Source: Ruminococcaceae bacterium UBA3329 (GTDB taxonomy: Bacteria > Bacillota > Clostridia > Oscillospirales > Acutalibacteraceae). Taken from it: a DNA stretch of 26,381 bases. The stretch is from assembly GCA_002361875.1 (NCBI GenBank), contig DERX01000058.1, positions 1-26,381 on the forward strand, read 5' to 3'. The notes below the pieces were generated by a model, which saw only the letters and a list, made by a program, of their open reading frames with translations, was not told the origin of the DNA and did not search any database. Position 1 is the first letter of the stretch, and the number at the start of each line of letters is the position of its first letter. Shown here in pieces: positions 23,332 to 26,381 of this stretch. Both the position numbers and the translations under genes were made by a program.

Positions 23332-24276
23332 CTATTCAGCCTTGTGCTTCCTTTCTAAATATTCTTTGACAGAGGTATATTCCGTAACATCTCCCGAAGC
23401 ATTGAAAACGATAACCTTATGTATTCGCCTTAAAAAAGCCTGCCACGATTCGTTATCGTTTTTCTGCACTTCCCAATACTGTTTTTCCAAAGACCAATTT
23501 GATATTATATATACACGATTATAACAAGCATATTTATTAGCATATCTGCTTGGCAACTCTAATGGGTAAATATCACAATACAACAGCATATCTTTAATTT
23601 TAATTGATGACCTGAACTCATCAAAGGCAATTACAGGCTGAGCACTGTATGAATCAAATGGGTGCTGATAATCTGTAACACGATAAACATTAGCATAACC
23701 ATTCTTTTCGAGAACTCCTCTTGTTTTGCCTGTTCCTGTTGCACCGCTGATATAGATTACCTCTAAATCAAGACGGACAGTTTCTTTAAATCGTTCTGTT
23801 AAAATTATAGTCCTTACTTTGTCTATCTTATCAATTTGCAGAATGTAATCCTGATTTTGTGCTAATATTTCAGCATTTGACATATTATCAAGCACCATTT
23901 GATATAGTTCAGACATATCACACCTTTTGCCCCTGCTGTCAGGCGGTTGTGTTCCGTATTCCTCAAATGTACCCTCAATTTTCTTTTCCTGCTTTGTTTC
24001 ATCTAATTCCCATTTACCGGACTTCTTTATGTAATTCACATTATCTGATACAGAGCCTCTGCATTTTTCTATGTGAGCTTCAGGGAAATATCGTTTCAGC
24101 ATACTGAAACGCACTCTTGAAGCAAATACAACAAATATGTGTGTATGGAATTGTGTTCCTTGCTCATCTGCCATACACAAGTAAGTTAAAGTTTTGAATT
24201 TGCTGTGAAAAATATCAAGTATCTGTTGATGTGTATACCCCTTTTCAACAGGGGCATTTATCGTCAATTGATACAT
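23332..24276 (-). CDS. rep: CRESS-DNA-virus-like Rep: HUH endonuclease plus superfamily 3 helicase
   Basis: A 314-residue rolling-circle initiator. HUH motifs: I YQLTIN at 2-7, II FHTHIFVVF with His44 and His46, III NYIKKSGKW with nucleophile Tyr82 and Lys85. The helicase has Walker A GATGTGKT (178-185), Walker B VIAFDE (215-220) and motif C VYIISN with Asn260. This two-domain layout is that of circovirus-like Reps and of bacterial pCRESS plasmids, and related proteins are relaxases of some Firmicutes mobilizable elements. It should nick the origin at 24381-24409 and unwind the element for replication or transfer. The ATG at 24276 has no SD within range; AGGAGG lies 27 bases upstream and the frame stays open to it without a standard start (see findings). 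Confidence 0.92.
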   Translation of the reverse strand: MYQLTINAPVEKGYTHQQILDIFHSKFKTLTYLCMADEQGTQFHTHIFVVFASRVRFSMLKRYFPEAHIEKCRGSVSDNVNYIKKSGKWELDETKQEKKIEGTFEEYGTQPPDSRGKRCDMSELYQMVLDNMSNAEILAQNQDYILQIDKIDKVRTIILTERFKETVRLDLEVIYISGATGTGKTRGVLEKNGYANVYRVTDYQHPFDSYSAQPVIAFDEFRSSIKIKDMLLYCDIYPLELPSRYANKYACYNRVYIISNWSLEKQYWEVQKNDNESWQAFLRRIHKVIVFNASGDVTEYTSVKEYLERKHKAE

Positions 24277-24380
24277 AAATGATTGTGTATCTATATTGCT
24301 TGTCCTCCTTTTTGTTCATTTCGTTTTTTGCTGTGAACATCTTGAAAGTGCCGTATTTACAGAGCTTTTCTGTGTTTGTG

Positions 24381-24409
24381 CACGGTTGGGTAATACTAAT
24401 CCAACCGTG
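24381..24409 (-). other. Candidate rolling-circle origin: stem-loop with TAGTATTAC
   Basis: On the minus strand a 9-bp perfect stem, CACGGTTGG/CCAACCGTG (24401-24409 with 24381-24389), encloses the 11-base loop ATTAGTATTAC (24390-24400). Beyond two mismatches the stem gains TTG/CAA. The loop holds TAGTATTAC (24390-24398), the nonanucleotide of circovirus origins, which Rep cuts as TAGTATT/AC, here between 24392 and 24391. It lies in the gap between the ATPase gene and rep, about 105 bases upstream of the rep ATG. Confidence 0.82.
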
Positions 24410-24410
24410 T

Positions 24411-24442
24411 GCAATGGCTTGTGGCTTCGCCACCGCCATTGC
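24411..24442. repeat. Second hairpin beside the origin
   Basis: GCAATGGC (24411-24418) pairs with GCCATTGC (24435-24442), and inside it GTGGC (24421-24425) pairs with GCCAC (24429-24433) around TTC. No T-run follows on either strand, so it is not an intrinsic terminator. It abuts the outer stem of the origin hairpin and could be a second Rep site, a cruciform or part of oriT. Confidence 0.65.
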
Positions 24443-24454
24443 AACTGATATAAA

Positions 24455-25210
24455 TTACCGATTAAGTGCTTCAATACAAATTCTCTGTAATTTGTCCTCA
24501 TCACGAATTACAGGCACTTTAATAAAATGCAATTCTGAGCCTTGCAGTAATACAACACCCTCTCCAATTCTGAATTCTCTGTCACCTATACGCTCAATAT
24601 ATTCTTTTGGTATAAGCATTTCATATATACTTTTAATAGGTGCACCGACAATTATAATAATTCCATAATTTAATCTGCTTCCTGTTGGAAACACAACAGC
24701 GTCAGGTCTTTGACAAGATACTACTAACCGAACAGCAAGAGAGCGACCGAGCATAAGTATTTCAGAAACTTTCCGCATAACCTCTTGTGCCTGCTTTTTA
24801 TCTTGACTGATAAGAGCTAATATATTAGCCACATATTCATCCCAAATCAGCGTTACAGGAGTTCGTAAGGTATCTTTGCCTGACTGCCTGTTGTGTAATA
24901 TTTCATACACTGTATTTAAGGCTTTTATTGTCTTGTCATAAGGATAATATCTATTGCAATTTCTCAAATGTGAAAATGTATCGTCTTGTTTGAAATCACT
25001 GAAATAGACTTTTGAATTTTCACCGCCTTGAATACACAAGCGAGCAAAAATCTGATTTGTAAGATATGATTTACCGCTTCCAGACATTCCACAGATTAAA
25101 ATATGGCTGTTAGTATTAACAGATATGTCAGATAATACAGGTTCTTTCATTGCATAACCGTACCACTTGTCATAATCATAACCGAGCAAAACATCATAAT
25201 TCCTCATCAT
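24455..25210 (-). CDS. FtsK/TcpA-like coupling ATPase (soluble motor part)
   Basis: A 251-residue P-loop ATPase of the FtsK/HerA class. Walker A is ICGMSGSGKS (residues 39-48 from 25210) and Walker B is VTLIWDEY with Asp124/Glu125. ILMLGRSLAVRLVVSCQRPDA matches the conserved arginine/sensor region of Tn916 Orf21/TcpA-type proteins. These DNA pumps deliver the relaxosome to a conjugation channel. The domain is much shorter than Orf21 (about 460 residues); the membrane part appears as the preceding gene. The frame opens at 25261, but AGAGGAA is well spaced before ATGATG at 25210/25207. The start then overlaps the upstream stop by 17 bases, consistent with coupled translation. Confidence 0.82.
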   Translation of the reverse strand: MMRNYDVLLGYDYDKWYGYAMKEPVLSDISVNTNSHILICGMSGSGKSYLTNQIFARLCIQGGENSKVYFSDFKQDDTFSHLRNCNRYYPYDKTIKALNTVYEILHNRQSGKDTLRTPVTLIWDEYVANILALISQDKKQAQEVMRKVSEILMLGRSLAVRLVVSCQRPDAVVFPTGSRLNYGIIIIVGAPIKSIYEMLIPKEYIERIGDREFRIGEGVVLLQGSELHFIKVPVIRDEDKLQRICIEALNR

Positions 25211-25787
25211 ACAAAATTCCTCTGCCTGTCGGTTTGCGACCTTTAGCAGTTTTGATAACAATTATTTTTCCGTTATTGTTACCTTTACCTCCGTATTGTA
25301 TTTCTTCAACGAAATGCACATTCATTGCATCGGCTATGGCTTCTTTTTTCTCAATCCAAACATCATAAGGAATATTAGAATAGAACTCTCGAACTGTTAC
25401 ATCTGTACCCTTTATTTTTCTTTGGTTGATTAAAATAGGACAGCCATTTCTCAAATCTTTATCCGAAAATGCAACCATTAACGTATTTTCATCCCTACGA
25501 GCTGTAAGCTCTCCTATATATTCCAACACAGCAAAAATCATTATTATAGGCAGTAAAATTACAAATACATTTAATGCAACATTGAATATAGGCTCAATAA
25601 GTTGAGGAATATTTGCAATTTCTACAAACTCATTTTTTAGTACAATGATTATCGCAGTTGAAAGACCTACAAACAGCCATAGCAAATTCAGAGCAGTTCT
25701 ATGTATAAGCTGTAAAGCTCCTAATCTGATTCTTAACCATTGCTTTAGGCGATTTCTGCGTTTTAAAAAATATTGATTATTTTCCAT
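25194..25787 (-). CDS. Two-TM membrane protein, likely membrane half of the coupling protein
   Basis: A 197-residue protein. A very basic N-terminus (KRRNRLKQWLRIRLG) is followed by membrane segments near residues 31-50 and 70-92 and a cytoplasmic part (residues 95-197). The latter has DVWIEKKEAIADAMNVHFVEEI and KIIVIKTAKGRKP, which resemble the region just before the ATPase core in TcpA/Orf21 proteins of Tn916-like elements. With the overlapping downstream ATPase it would rebuild a full coupling protein from two chains. AGGAGG-type SD (GGAGG, 25795-25799) precedes the ATG. Assignment is by similarity of pattern and gene order. Confidence 0.7.
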   Translation of the reverse strand: MENNQYFLKRRNRLKQWLRIRLGALQLIHRTALNLLWLFVGLSTAIIIVLKNEFVEIANIPQLIEPIFNVALNVFVILLPIIMIFAVLEYIGELTARRDENTLMVAFSDKDLRNGCPILINQRKIKGTDVTVREFYSNIPYDVWIEKKEAIADAMNVHFVEEIQYGGKGNNNGKIIVIKTAKGRKPTGRGILYDEEL

Positions 25788-25853
25788 ACAAACCTCCTTT
25801 CAGTCATCAGAGATGGAAATACAGCACCTCTGATAATCGAAATTTATATTAAG

Positions 25854-26087
25854 TTAAATTTTGTTAATTGCTTCAATCTTGCCCTTAAAATTAAAGACAA
25901 TGTCAATAACATCATTGATTTTTGCTTCTTTCGGCAATGCAATATTATCTTTCAAAAAGAACTTTTCACAACGCAATCCCTCGACATTTTCGTCTTGAAA
26001 TGCCACGAACAGATTAGTACCTTGCACGGATTCATTCTGATTGTTAGTAAAATTAACTTTCATAATACCAAGTAATTTTGCTTGCAT
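25854..26087 (-). CDS. Small protein of the element, function unknown
   Basis: A 77-residue protein from the ATG at 26087, which has GGAGGGG about 8 bases upstream; an in-frame ATG at 26120 has no SD. It seems beta-rich: MQAKLLGIMKVNF, NLFVAFQDENVEGLRCEKFFL, then DVIDIVFNFKGKIEAI. I recall proteins of this kind (with 'VQGT.L.VAF.D..V.G' motifs) at the same place, before the coupling-protein genes, in clostridial mobile elements, none with a known role. A compact OB-like single-strand DNA-binding or relaxosome accessory protein would fit the size and context, but this is only inference. Confidence 0.65.
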   Translation of the reverse strand: MQAKLLGIMKVNFTNNQNESVQGTNLFVAFQDENVEGLRCEKFFLKDNIALPKEAKINDVIDIVFNFKGKIEAINKI

Positions 26088-26127
26088 ATCCTTTCCCCTC
26101 CTTTTCTTTGAATTTTTCAACGCATTG

Positions 26128-26193
26128 AAATCATAATCGATTACATAAATTATTTTAGCTCAATTTATCATGAAATCGAATTGATTATGATTT
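26128..26193. repeat. Inverted repeat with 40-base spacing upstream of the element's leftward operon
   Basis: AAATCATAATCGA (26128-26140) and TTGATTATGATTT (26181-26193) are inverted repeats with 12 of 13 bases matching. The flanks also share TGAAATC...GATTA as a direct repeat. It lies in the AT-rich divergent control region, 41 bases upstream of the first minus-strand gene. It may be an operator or part of a promoter; no clear -35/-10 pair was found. Confidence 0.45.
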
Positions 26194-26214
26194 TAAAATT
26201 TCCAATTTTCATCC

Positions 26215-26254
26215 AATTATGGTACTATATACTTTAGTATATAGTACCATAATT
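26215..26254. promoter_or_regulatory. 19-bp perfect palindrome, likely operator of the divergent regulator
   Basis: AATTATGGTACTATATACT (26215-26233) is followed by TT and its exact reverse complement (26236-26254). It ends 18 bases before the start codon of the plus-strand gene. It contains TATACT, usable as a -10 box. A repressor dimer or a nested pair of dimers could bind here. The 10-mer GTACCATAAT from its right arm recurs at 23295-23304, upstream of the HTH/excisionase-like gene. Confidence 0.7.
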
Positions 26255-26272
26255 TTATACGGAGGGTTTACT

Positions 26273-26381
26273 ATGAAAAATGAAGAAAAAATACTAAATG
26301 AGCAAAGAGAACGATTGATACAAATCTTTGATTATTTAAGACTTATAGGAGCTAATCAAAGTACTATATGTAAAAAATTAT
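26273..26381 (+). CDS. Start of a divergent gene, probably an HTH regulator, cut by the window edge
   Basis: The first 36 codons are present. GGAGGG at 26261-26266 lies 6 bases before the ATG. The residues MKNEEKILNEQRERLIQIF, then DYLRLIGANQSTICKKL, look like a leader helix and the first two helices of an XRE-type HTH (the 'NQSTICKKL' turn). With the palindrome just upstream it fits an autoregulated repressor of the element. The rest lies outside the window, so class and length are unknown. Confidence 0.6.
   Translation, partial: MKNEEKILNEQRERLIQIFDYLRLIGANQSTICKKL

Noticed and set aside
24245..24439. 64-codon minus-strand ORF running through the origin hairpins into the rep start
   Set aside because: It has no good SD at its first ATG, its N-terminal part is the translation of the hairpins, and it ends just inside rep in another frame. 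Only its last part (from ATG 24319) is of interest, for the rep start question.
1..26381. CRISPR arrays and insertion sequences
   Set aside because: No regularly spaced repeat array, cas-like gene or transposase was found; the only recombinase is the tyrosine integrase.

Overview
The window looks like a chromosomal segment of a low-GC Gram-positive anaerobe, most likely a Clostridia member of the Ruminococcus/Oscillospiraceae type. The signs are a CIRCE-controlled hrcA-grpE-dnaK-dnaJ operon, a PerR plus reverse-rubrerythrin oxidative stress unit, a cohesin-like surface protein, AT-rich intergenic DNA and strong AGGAGG-type ribosome binding sites. The genus cannot be fixed from the sequence alone.

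Region 1 (1-11003, minus strand) is an extracellular/capsular polysaccharide operon. It is transcribed leftward from a consensus TTGACA-N17-TATAAT promoter at 11104-11132. In transcription order it encodes a DegT-type sugar aminotransferase, an initiating undecaprenyl-phosphate sugar phosphotransferase, a GNAT acetyltransferase, a GT4 glycosyltransferase, a pyruvyl transferase, a 2[4Fe-4S] F420-hydrogenase-beta-like protein, two further glycosyltransferases, a Wzy-type polymerase and a Wzx-type flippase. Another gene starts at position 30 and runs off the left edge. The set describes a Wzx/Wzy pathway making an amino-sugar-containing, probably pyruvylated repeat unit.

Region 2 (11160-14400, mostly plus strand) holds a secreted, membrane-anchored cohesin-like protein divergent from the polysaccharide operon, a DinB-like protein, a palindromic dispersed repeat, a cupin, perR with its own Per box, and a reverse rubrerythrin.

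Region 3 (14434-21530) holds a serine-acetyltransferase-like gene (minus), the heat-shock operon with a perfect CIRCE element, a secreted CHAP peptidoglycan hydrolase (minus) preceded by WalR-like direct repeats, an XRE regulator with membrane segments, and a small conserved protein.

Region 4 (about 21581 to the right edge) is the left part of an integrative element inserted at the 3' end of a proline-type tRNA gene. The tRNA 3' end and its terminator remain at 21545-21593. The minus-strand module reads: small unknown protein, two-TM protein, FtsK/TcpA-like ATPase, CRESS-virus-like Rep (HUH nuclease plus superfamily 3 helicase), HTH/excisionase-like protein and tyrosine integrase. Between the ATPase and rep lies a stem-loop whose loop carries TAGTATTAC on the minus strand. 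This is the nonanucleotide of circovirus rolling-circle origins, and it is the most notable signal in the window. A divergent regulator gene, cut by the right edge, is preceded by a 19-bp perfect palindrome. No type IV secretion genes are visible, so the element may be a mobilizable one that borrows a conjugation apparatus, or that apparatus may lie beyond the window.
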